DNA of 10,263 nucleotides from assembly GCA_014523665.1 (NCBI GenBank), contig JAATVR010000514.1:1-10263 (forward strand), written 5' to 3'. Both the position numbers and the translations under genes were made by a program. The notes under the pieces were generated by a model. It was not told the origin of the DNA, did no database searches, and was given only the letters and a program-made list of their open reading frames with translations. Each line of letters begins with the position of its first letter. The first letter of the stretch is position 1. The DNA is from Nitrososphaerales archaeon TH526. GTDB taxonomy: Archaea > Thermoproteota > Nitrososphaeria > Nitrososphaerales > Nitrososphaeraceae. Below are positions 5,135 to 10,263 of this stretch, piece by piece.

Positions 5135-5782
5135 CTATTCTAATCGATTAGGGAGCTCCGAGTTTATTTCCCTTTCTTTGCGAAATCGGTTGTCCTTCAG
5201 CAGAAACTTCGAGGCTTTATAATAGATTACTTCCCCCCTTCGCTCGATGACCGCTAGGACAGAATTCTTTCCCATTCTGGCAGTCTGATCGATCAAGTCG
5301 TAAAGTTCTTCTATCTTCATGTTGATCCCTTCGTTTAGCGCATACACCAAATATTTTGAAGGCTTTTTCTGATGCTCTCCCCTTTCATACACCCTGAAAT
5401 CAATACCAAAGCCAAATCCGTCCTTCACGACATAGCCACGACTACGTAGGTCTCGGTACACTAGAAATCTTGTAAGTATACCATGATCGTGCTTTAGCAT
5501 CTTTTTTATCAGCTGCTCAAAACCGATAGTGTCGTCTTCATTGTTTTTTATTACCAACCTGTTTGTAAACGATAAAAAGAGCGCCTCACAATAGCTAAGG
5601 ATGAACTGCGAATCCTGATTTTCGCCGAACCCCTTTGATCTCAGCTGATCTTGGCATCTCGTTTCATTTACCATGATCTTGGTCTCTCCAGCTGGCATGG
5701 TTGCTTCAATCAAATATGATATATCGAGGTCTGAACCCTCAATATCGGCTGACATAACGAATAAATCGGAGCCAGTCCACAT
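5135..5782 (-). CDS. endA: tRNA-intron endonuclease EndA (tRNA-splicing endonuclease)
   Basis: Cuts pre-tRNAs (and pre-rRNA) at bulge-helix-bulge motifs, giving 2',3'-cyclic phosphate and 5'-OH ends for ligation by RtcB. 215 aa. The N-terminal domain (1-98) contains the R-S-K-G-F-G-E segment (48-54). The C-terminal catalytic domain has the family signature from R105: F-L-V-Y-R-D-L-R-S-R-G-Y-V-V-K, then G-F-G-F-G-I-D-F-R-V-Y132-E-R-G, S142-K-Y-L-V, and an A-R-M-G-K172 helix before V-L-A-V-I. Y132 and K172 fit the catalytic Tyr and Lys. The catalytic His is unclear: H137 lies only 5 residues after Tyr, while the place about 10 residues on, just before S-K-Y-L-V, is P141. Length suits a single-repeat subunit. 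The start could also be M10 (5753-5755), because the promoter position is ambiguous. Divergent from rpl10e. Confidence 0.92.
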   Translation of the reverse strand: MWTGSDLFVMSADIEGSDLDISYLIEATMPAGETKIMVNETRCQDQLRSKGFGENQDSQFILSYCEALFLSFTNRLVIKNNEDDTIGFEQLIKKMLKHDHGILTRFLVYRDLRSRGYVVKDGFGFGIDFRVYERGEHQKKPSKYLVYALNEGINMKIEELYDLIDQTARMGKNSVLAVIERRGEVIYYKASKFLLKDNRFRKEREINSELPNRLE

Positions 5783-5830
5783 TTAAGCATTAAAAAATAG
5801 GTGCATTTTGTTGAAGGGTAGTAATTATAG
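5778..5830. promoter_or_regulatory. Interlocked divergent promoters of endA and rpl10e
   Basis: Only 25 bp separate the start codons. The plus-strand TATA element TTTAAG (5782-5787), about 23 bp before the TTG of rpl10e, abuts the endA ATG. For endA the minus strand offers CTATAATTA (5822-5830), which lies inside the rpl10e coding region, or CTATTTTTTAATG (5789-5801), which would suit a start at the internal ATG 5755. Transcription of the two genes therefore probably interferes. Confidence 0.45.
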
Positions 5831-6329
5831 AGAAATTCGTGGGATGCCATACGTAAGAAAGGAATACATCAGAGGAAAGCCTCAATTGAAGATCGCTAGG
5901 TTCTCGTCAGGGGAATTTAGAGATGATTATGATTACAAGATCGAACTCGTAGTAGAAGAAAGGCGTCAGATCAGGCATAATGCATTGGAGGCGGCTAGAC
6001 TTGGCGCAAATAAGACCTTGGCCTCTGCGGGTGAGACGAGTTTCTTCTCAAGTATTAAGGTATATCCTCACGTCATTTTGCGTGAAAATAAGATGATTGC
6101 GACTGCAGGTGCTGATCGATTGCAGGAGGGGATGAGGCGAGCCTTTGGTAAAGCAACAGGTCTGGCTGCTAGGGTCAAGCCCGGAGACACCATTTACGAG
6201 GCATATGTGAGCGCTGAAAATCTTCAACTTGCCAAACAGGCCTTAAAGATAGCTGCAGGTAAACTTGGTTGTTTGACGGATACGAAGGTGACTCAGCTTC
6301 GTCAAAGCGAACCAAAGGAAGAAGATTAG
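5808..6329 (+). CDS. rpl10e: Large-subunit ribosomal protein L10e (uL16)
   Basis: 173 aa, the usual size for archaeal L10e, the counterpart of bacterial L16, which helps organise the tRNA sites of the 50S subunit. Family features run the whole length: N-terminal N-Y-R-E-I-R-G-M-P-Y-V-R-K-E-Y (6-20), Q-I-R-H-N-A-L-E-A-A-R-L-G-A-N-K (54-69), F-F-S-S-I-K-V-Y-P-H-V-I-L-R-E-N-K (78-94) and the D-R-L-Q-E-G-M-R-R-A-F-G-K loop. Homology reaches upstream of the first ATG (5844), so the start must be TTG 5808 (or the adjacent TTG 5811); an in-frame stop lies at 5784-5786. With a TATA box about 23 bp upstream, translation is probably leaderless. The gene stands alone, not in a ribosomal operon, and is divergent from endA. 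Confidence 0.95.
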   Translation: MLKGSNYREIRGMPYVRKEYIRGKPQLKIARFSSGEFRDDYDYKIELVVEERRQIRHNALEAARLGANKTLASAGETSFFSSIKVYPHVILRENKMIATAGADRLQEGMRRAFGKATGLAARVKPGDTIYEAYVSAENLQLAKQALKIAAGKLGCLTDTKVTQLRQSEPKEED

Positions 6330-6439
6330 ATAGCAATCAGTAATTTGAAGAATTCCGAGTCAGCGCTGAGCGTGCGTTGCTTGAGGGACTGACCACGTGA
6401 ATAGCTTCCGAAACTCTATCAGGCAGACTCCAAGTATTG

Positions 6440-6544
6440 TTAGGCATCGTCTAACGGATGTTTCTTTAATTCACGATGAATTATCTGCGCAGTCGTGCTT
6501 GATACAGCACGTTCAGCTAGTTTTTTAATGACTTTATCTGCCAT
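6440..6544 (-). CDS. Possible basic micro-protein (34 aa)
   Basis: ATG to TAA, 34 codons: begins M-A-D-K-V-I-K-K-L-A-E-R and is predicted to be one amphipathic helix with a basic H-R-E-L-K-K-H tail. An in-frame stop 21-24 bp upstream excludes a longer form. A weak TATA-like GGATTAACG lies near 6561-6569. The ATG directly follows the right arm of the inverted repeat at 6546-6639, so translation could be affected by that structure. No homologue recognised; could be chance. Confidence 0.32.
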   Translation of the reverse strand: MADKVIKKLAERAVSSTTAQIIHRELKKHPLDDA

Positions 6545-6545
6545 G

Positions 6546-6639
6546 GTTGGGCTCTTCGTTCGTTAATCCACAATCACCCCAGCGACAAGACGTTTCAGAT
6601 TTTACTAGGCAGATTAACGATTTGAATCAAAAGCCCAAC
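6546..6639. repeat. Nested inverted repeats, 94-nt potential structured element
   Basis: The outer arms are GTTGGGCT (6546-6553) and AGCCCAAC (6632-6639), 8 of 8 complementary. Inside them TCGTTAATC (6560-6568) pairs with GATTAACGA (6612-6620), 9 of 9. The two stems are collinear, separated by a 6/11-nt internal loop; the right side of that loop is itself a small palindrome, TTTGAATCAAA (6621-6631). The terminal loop is 43 nt. Could be a structured RNA, a leader of the 34 aa ORF, a 3' processing signal, or a remnant with terminal inverted repeats; no target duplication seen. Confidence 0.5.
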
Positions 6640-6668
6640 AGATTAAGGATAGTCGGTTCTTCAATCCC

Positions 6669-8333
6669 TTATTGCATCCTTATTTGAACTGCTCGGAGAA
6701 CTGACACATCACTTGTCTCTGCTCCTACCATGAGCGTATAATTACCTGATTCCAATTCTTGCGTTGGCGTTATTATAAGGCTTATCTGCTTGGTTTGTCC
6801 TGGATCTAATCTAACCGAGTTCTCGCTAAATAATCCTGAGAGATTGCCCAGATTACCTGTCGTGGTAAAGGAACCAGCTGCCAACATGTCTGCAGTCAAA
6901 TTAGTATTCGTGTTCGAAGTAACGTTTATTCTAATCTCCTCATTCCCTCCTCTTTGCAGAGTAATGTTGTTAGGTAAAACAGAGATAGATATAGGTAAAA
7001 CTCTCTCAGTCAGCACCCTGCCAAGTTTATTTTCAGACCATTCTGAAAACCATACTTCGTTGTGATTGTCCACGTCAAATTGCAAAGCATTACTTATTCC
7101 ACATTGATTGACACTGTCTCGACATGGTCCCCAAAGCTTGTTTTGGGAAGGAATCCAATATTCCGTGAGTGTCAAATTATTAGGATTAAAGCTTGATATC
7201 TTGTTTCCTGTATGTTGGTTGAACCATATTGTACCGTTTTCGCCTGTCTTTATCCAATATGGTAACGTATAGGCTGCATTTACAGTCGTGCTTTGTCCTA
7301 AGGTTCTTGGAGAGACTGTAGAGGTTGTAAACTTCGTGATGTCTCCCGAAGTAGGATCGAGTCTATAAAAAATACTAGTCCCATGGTCAGTAACCCATAA
7401 GTTATCATTGAGATCAAGTGTTAATCCTACTGGGGAGGTGATATCATCCGGCATTTCATAAGAAGTAAAGGTTTTATTCTTAAGATCATAACCCAAGATC
7501 TCTCCTTTCGTATTGAAGGCAAGCAAAGAAACATACAGTCTATCATTATCCTTATCCAAGACAATTGAACCTGTGCTTACAAGATCTGGGTCTATTCCCT
7601 TAAATGAGTCGAGCGGAATTCCTATGCGTTCTATTCCTTCAGCTGTACCGTTCCTCATTTGAGAAATGTTACCTATCCATATGGACGGAGATCTTATTCC
7701 AACAAAGTAAATATTGCTACCATTATCATCTATCTCCATCGAAACCGGATACGTTGTTCCGAAGGCCTCGGGTTTCTCTGGGACCGTAAACATTTCAAAG
7801 GATCTTGTGTCATTCGAAAATCTCCACAAAGCATTCTGTGTTTCGTCGGTAAACCAGATATCTCCCTTATTGTCAATGTCAAGATCCCAAACCTGTGAGG
7901 ACATTGTCGGGTTTTCCCTAGCAGGCCAGCTTGGAATTTTATACTCTTCTTCAAATGTGTTGTTACCTAGATCGTACCTTCCCAACGTACCATTCTTTGT
8001 AGAAACGTACCAAATATTTTGGTCCTGAGAATCTACACCGATGGCTAAGGGCATCTCGCAAAGAGCTGGAAGAGGATATTCGATAACAAGGGAGCTCGAA
8101 TTGGGATGTGAATTTAGTCCACAGAATTGGGTATTGAACTTTTCTACTGCGTCTGCTCTAGAACCTGAAACGAGCTCAGAGACATCATCATTACCCTTTT
8201 GGGATGGACCTGAAGTAATACTGGAGGAATATACCAATGAAAACCCTACGATTGCGATGATGGCAAGAACTACAAAGATGACTATTTTCTTCTTACCAAA
8301 TTGTTTTGATTTGTTCCCCCTTTTTTCTGCCAA
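6669..8333 (-). CDS. Membrane-anchored Vgb/SMP-30-like seven-bladed beta-propeller with C-terminal Ig-like domain
   Basis: 554 aa. A Lys-rich cytoplasmic head (1-16) and one transmembrane helix (17-37) leave the rest outside. Residues 85-440 contain about seven repeats of a pattern h-x-h-D-x-x-[DN]-x-[IL]-W-[FV]-[TS], seen around 97-112, 149-163, 198-212, 256-270, 302-316, 362-374 and 417-431, most followed by a strand ending E-Y-x-[IM]-P. This is the virginiamycin-B-lyase/SMP-30-like propeller layout. The lyase function is not implied; in archaea such proteins are usually uncharacterised. Residues 445-554 form a beta-sandwich resembling alpha-galactosidase-associated (NEW3-like) domains. Many N-x-[ST] sequons suggest glycosylation; C71, C92, C404 and C411 may form disulphides. 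The start is TTG 8331-8333, 24-35 bp after the TATA box; no ATG lies near. Confidence 0.88.
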   Translation of the reverse strand: MAEKRGNKSKQFGKKKIVIFVVLAIIAIVGFSLVYSSSITSGPSQKGNDDVSELVSGSRADAVEKFNTQFCGLNSHPNSSSLVIEYPLPALCEMPLAIGVDSQDQNIWYVSTKNGTLGRYDLGNNTFEEEYKIPSWPARENPTMSSQVWDLDIDNKGDIWFTDETQNALWRFSNDTRSFEMFTVPEKPEAFGTTYPVSMEIDDNGSNIYFVGIRSPSIWIGNISQMRNGTAEGIERIGIPLDSFKGIDPDLVSTGSIVLDKDNDRLYVSLLAFNTKGEILGYDLKNKTFTSYEMPDDITSPVGLTLDLNDNLWVTDHGTSIFYRLDPTSGDITKFTTSTVSPRTLGQSTTVNAAYTLPYWIKTGENGTIWFNQHTGNKISSFNPNNLTLTEYWIPSQNKLWGPCRDSVNQCGISNALQFDVDNHNEVWFSEWSENKLGRVLTERVLPISISVLPNNITLQRGGNEEIRINVTSNTNTNLTADMLAAGSFTTTGNLGNLSGLFSENSVRLDPGQTKQISLIITPTQELESGNYTLMVGAETSDVSVLRAVQIRMQ

Positions 8334-8356
8334 TTACTCTTGAAGAGCAACTTTTG

Positions 8357-8368
8357 CTTATATATAAA
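8357..8368 (-). promoter_or_regulatory. Strong TATA box of the propeller gene
   Basis: The minus strand reads TTTATATATAAG, an excellent archaeal TATA match, centred about 29 bp before the TTG start. The leader is close to zero length, so TTG is likely used on a leaderless mRNA. Confidence 0.75.
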
Positions 8369-8425
8369 TTAAGACCGTACGCATTGTTCAAAAACCTGTG
8401 CGGCGTAGTGATGGGCTATGTCAAT

Positions 8426-8548
8426 CTAGTCATTTCCCAAGTAGCTAAATTTGAGGCTCGAATTCTCATTCCCATCAAAGCAGACCGATTCAAAAATGAC
8501 ATTGCCATGTTCAAAAATATCCGGTCCACACAAATGTTCCCATTTCAA
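8426..8548 (-). CDS. Possible micro-protein (40 aa), TTG start
   Basis: TTG (8546-8548) to TAG (8426-8428), 40 codons. The product opens M-K-W-E-H-L-C-G-P-D-I-F-E-H and has a second Cys (C23) with H5 and H14, a possible small metal site. A minus-strand TATA-like GAATAAAT (8571-8578) lies 23-30 bp upstream, the same geometry as the TTG-started genes in this window. The plus-strand frame over the same DNA looks less protein-like. It would be transcribed toward the propeller gene, 93 bp ahead of its start. No homologue recognised. Confidence 0.4.
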   Translation of the reverse strand: MKWEHLCGPDIFEHGNVIFESVCFDGNENSSLKFSYLGND

Positions 8549-8580
8549 TTGTGGTTCAATGTTTGAACGATTTATTCATG

Positions 8581-8981
8581 AAGATTAAATTCTATCGATG
8601 CAATCGATAACACAACTCTGAAGAAACTAGACCTTGATATGAGAAACACCCCTTACAGTCAGGCGGGTGGAATTTGCTAACAATGATATGGTACAGTATG
8701 ATCGCCTATTATTGATTTTTCAGAGCTTATGCTCTTGAAATAAACTCACTCATTCTAAAAGGCACGATCGACTGTAGATTTAGATCAAAACAAAGAATTT
8801 ATCAAGCTTTACCTTGCCAATTGGCTTGATAGCTACGTGAATCACTGCAATAAAAGATCAATGTCAAGATTGGACCTGTTTAGGATTACCCAGTGGACTT
8901 TCCAGCTAAATCTGTGATACCTTGGGATTGCTGGAAACGCACTAATAACAGGTCGTAGCACACTCCACGTGAAATCGTGAA
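8581..8981. other. 400 bp gap with inverted repeats and a start-less open frame
   Basis: Three inverted repeats: TATCGAT-GCA-ATCGATA (8593-8609), AGAGC-TTAT-GCTCT (8722-8735), and TATCAAGC (8800-8807) with GCTTGATA (8824-8831), the last enclosing the 10-bp palindrome GCCAATTGGC (8816-8825). A plus-strand frame from 8759 to the TGA at 8915-8917 is open for 52 codons and reads like protein, but has no ATG, GTG or TTG in its first 23 codons. No clear TATA box precedes the 188 aa gene; ACTAATAACA (8941-8950) is a weak candidate. Confidence 0.45.
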
Positions 8982-9548
8982 ATGCCTAAACGGAAGGTAA
9001 AAGAGGAGAAACCAAAAAAAAGGCTAGGTAAAAAAGAATTACTCATACCGCCTGCGGCCATGGGAGTGTCTCTGCTTGTGACACTGGTGATAATTCCCCA
9101 TTTTGCACCTCCTCCAACTCCTTTAAAAGTCTGTCTAAAGGGGCATAACGTAGACTCGTTCAGCATTCATCCTATAGTACAAGTATCAGTGAATGGGGAA
9201 CCAAAATTACTTCCTGCTGGGGTCGGTAATGATACCTTAGATGGTAAGGAGTGTCTCAGAACCATCCACACTGACTCTCAAGGCGACGTACTTCATATTG
9301 AGTATGTGAGACCAATAAGGCTCTCATTGGGTGATTTTATGAAAATTTATTCTCCAGACAATGCGACCATCCCAATTATGGATAATTCGACAGGATCGTT
9401 CTCGGAACAGCATCTCAATCTTAGTGATTATGACATTTCTTATTCGTACTATTCAGAAAAAAATGAATTTACAAGTGTCAAGAATGCTAGTGACGTGCCG
9501 CCGTTTAGAGACAATATGGTAACCCGAATCGAATTAAATTCAAAATAA
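8982..9548 (+). CDS. Membrane-anchored extracytoplasmic protein with a conserved His/Cys domain (188 aa)
   Basis: 188 aa. A basic N-terminal tail (K/R-rich, 1-18) and a transmembrane helix (about 20-41) place the rest outside, followed by a P-P-P-T-P spacer. Residues 49-125 resemble a domain I know from archaeal and bacterial anchored proteins in which H-x-H, an IPA-x-VGI-like strand, C-L-x-x-[IL]-H-T-H-D and I-H-I-E-S-P occur in order; here these are H63-P-I-V, L77-P-A-G-V-G, C91-L-R-T-I-H96-T-D and L104-H105-I-E, then L116-G-D-F. One His of each H-x-H pair is missing. C51 and C91 could pair. Residues 126-188 are Asn/Ser-rich with sequons. Name and function unknown; metal binding is inference. 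It ends where the TATA box of the next gene begins. Confidence 0.85.
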   Translation: MPKRKVKEEKPKKRLGKKELLIPPAAMGVSLLVTLVIIPHFAPPPTPLKVCLKGHNVDSFSIHPIVQVSVNGEPKLLPAGVGNDTLDGKECLRTIHTDSQGDVLHIEYVRPIRLSLGDFMKIYSPDNATIPIMDNSTGSFSEQHLNLSDYDISYSYYSEKNEFTSVKNASDVPPFRDNMVTRIELNSK

Positions 9549-9556
9549 ATATAATA
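9547..9556 (+). promoter_or_regulatory. TATA box of the isocitrate/isopropylmalate dehydrogenase gene
   Basis: AAATATAATA begins inside the stop codon of the upstream gene and is centred about 34 bp before the TTG at 9586. The dehydrogenase thus has its own promoter despite the short 37-bp gap. Confidence 0.6.
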
Positions 9557-9585
9557 CTGGAAGAATTCCTTCTGAACTATTCTCA

Positions 9586-10263
9586 TTGACACGCAAGACA
9601 GCTACTGTGATAAAAGGTGATGGAACAGGCCCAGAGCTCGTCGAAGCTGTCCTGAAAGTATTGAAATCATGTAATTCCCAGGTTGAGTTTGTGATCTGCG
9701 ACGCAGGTTCTGAATGGTGGATGAAAGCCGGTGGTAATTCATATATCTCGGATGAGGTATGGAAGCTCCTCAAACAAAGTGACGCATGCTTCAAAGGCCC
9801 GACCACGACAGTTCCAAATCCGGAAGCTCCTCGCAGCGTAGCAGTTAGCATAAGACAAAGATTCGAACTCTATGCGAATGTAAGGCCGATCAAGACGTAT
9901 CAGCAGATGGAGCGAAAGCTTGACTTCCTTTGTGTTAGAGAGGCTACCGAAGGGCTCTATGCAGGGATAGAATTTAGAACTAGTGAAGATTCTGCAATTG
10001 CAATAAGGAAAACAACACGGAAGGGTTGTGAACGAGTGGCCCTTAAGGCTTTTGAGCTTGCGAAAGAACGAGATTATCGCAAGTTAGTAGCAGTGACGAA
10101 ACGGAACATATTGAAGGAAACCGACGGAATATTCTGGAACTCTGTTGAAAAAATCAGTCATCAGTTCCACGATGTGGAGGTAGAAGAGTATTATGTGGAC
10201 AACATGACTCAACAACTCGTCAAAAATCCTGAACGATTTAATCGAAACATACTTTTGAGCACC
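9586..10263 (+). CDS. Isocitrate/isopropylmalate dehydrogenase family, probably isocitrate dehydrogenase; partial (226 aa)
   Basis: Runs from TTG 9586 off the right edge; about two thirds of a normal 330-350 aa protein is present. Family marks in order: G11-D-G-T-G-P-E (nucleotide-side loop), F69-K-G-P-T-T-T, R83-S84-V-A-V-S-I-R90-Q-R-F-E-L-Y-A-N-V-R100-P (substrate Arg residues), C117-V-R118-E-A-T-E-G-L-Y125 (catalytic Tyr), V170-T-K172-R-N (catalytic Lys) and V204-D205-N-M (metal Asp). K-G-P-T-T-T and Y-A-N-V-R-P favour isocitrate over isopropylmalate dehydrogenase, with NAD-type homoisocitrate relatives not excluded; the coenzyme-specific part lies outside the window. The enzyme would oxidise isocitrate to 2-oxoglutarate in the TCA cycle. 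By spacing to E. coli Icd, S84 fits Ser113, but the residue matching Asn115 is A86. A start further upstream would lack an ATG. Confidence 0.9.
   Translation, partial: MTRKTATVIKGDGTGPELVEAVLKVLKSCNSQVEFVICDAGSEWWMKAGGNSYISDEVWKLLKQSDACFKGPTTTVPNPEAPRSVAVSIRQRFELYANVRPIKTYQQMERKLDFLCVREATEGLYAGIEFRTSEDSAIAIRKTTRKGCERVALKAFELAKERDYRKLVAVTKRNILKETDGIFWNSVEKISHQFHDVEVEEYYVDNMTQQLVKNPERFNRNILLST

Larger units (their letters stand above)
6330..6668. other. Gap between convergent rpl10e and propeller gene
   Basis: Holds a perfect palindrome TCAGCGCTGA (6360-6369), a hairpin CGTGCT-TGATAC-AGCACG (6494-6511) followed on the plus strand by T6 (6521-6526), the 34-codon ORF, and nested inverted repeats (6546-6639). 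The hairpin plus T-run could be a plus-strand terminator about 190 bp beyond rpl10e. Confidence 0.45.

Noticed and set aside
6494..6526. Hairpin plus T6 as a definite terminator of rpl10e
   Set aside because: It is about 165-190 bp beyond the stop and inside a possible small ORF; too uncertain to call as a separate terminator.
8306..8566. 86-codon plus-strand ORF
   Set aside because: Its first part is antisense to the propeller start and runs through that gene's TATA box; the minus-strand 40 aa frame fits a promoter better.
8722..8735. AGAGC/GCTCT hairpin as a terminator
   Set aside because: The T-run precedes the hairpin on the plus strand, and on the minus strand it is followed by A-rich sequence; orientation is wrong for both strands.
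1..10263. CRISPR array, insertion sequence, integrase or prophage
   Set aside because: No regularly spaced direct repeats, no transposase or integrase motifs; the tRNA-Glu 3' end is not repeated downstream in the window.

Overview
The window looks like a chromosomal segment of an ammonia-oxidising-type archaeon (Thaumarchaeota/Nitrososphaeria, probably Nitrososphaerales). The evidence is an archaeal ribosomal protein L10e (uL16), an archaeal tRNA-splicing endonuclease, a tRNA interrupted by a bulge-helix-bulge intron, TATA boxes 25-35 bp before start codons with hardly any Shine-Dalgarno sites, frequent TTG starts, and many exported proteins with N-terminal anchors. The genus assignment is inference; no 16S or amo gene is present.

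Layout. 1-1740 (minus): two tandem exported paralogues; the second in transcription order runs off the left edge. 1853-2915 (plus): small conserved-looking proteins (51 aa Cys-rich, an uncertain 59 aa ORF, 84 aa acidic, 79 aa zinc-ribbon). 2891-3808 (minus): a 305 aa protein with a nucleotidyltransferase-like N-terminus, overlapping the 79 aa gene tail to tail. 3958-4064 (plus): tRNA-Glu(CTC) with a 31-nt intron in the T-loop. 4293-5084 (minus): two micro zinc-finger proteins of 57 and 56 aa, separated by about 450 bp without a supported gene. 5135-5782 (minus): endA, divergent from rpl10e at 5808-6329 (plus), with only 25 bp between the start codons. 6330-6668: a gap holding a possible 34 aa ORF and a nested inverted-repeat element. 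6669-8333 (minus): membrane-anchored seven-bladed Vgb/SMP-30-like beta-propeller with an Ig-like tail. 8334-8981: gene-poor, with a likely 40 aa micro-protein gene, several inverted repeats and a start-less open frame. 8982-9548 (plus): anchored extracytoplasmic His/Cys-rich domain protein. 9586-10263 (plus): isocitrate/isopropylmalate dehydrogenase family gene, cut by the right edge.

How parts relate. The clearest functional link is that the intron-bearing tRNA-Glu and the endonuclease that should remove the intron lie within 2 kb of each other. The exported proteins at 1-1740, 6669-8333 and 8982-9548 form a cell-surface theme but are not one operon. Most genes appear monocistronic, each with its own TATA box. 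No mobile element, integrase, CRISPR array or defence locus is visible. The most unusual items are the T-loop tRNA intron, the set of Cys-rich micro-proteins, the interlocked endA/rpl10e promoters, and the nested inverted repeats at 6546-6639.
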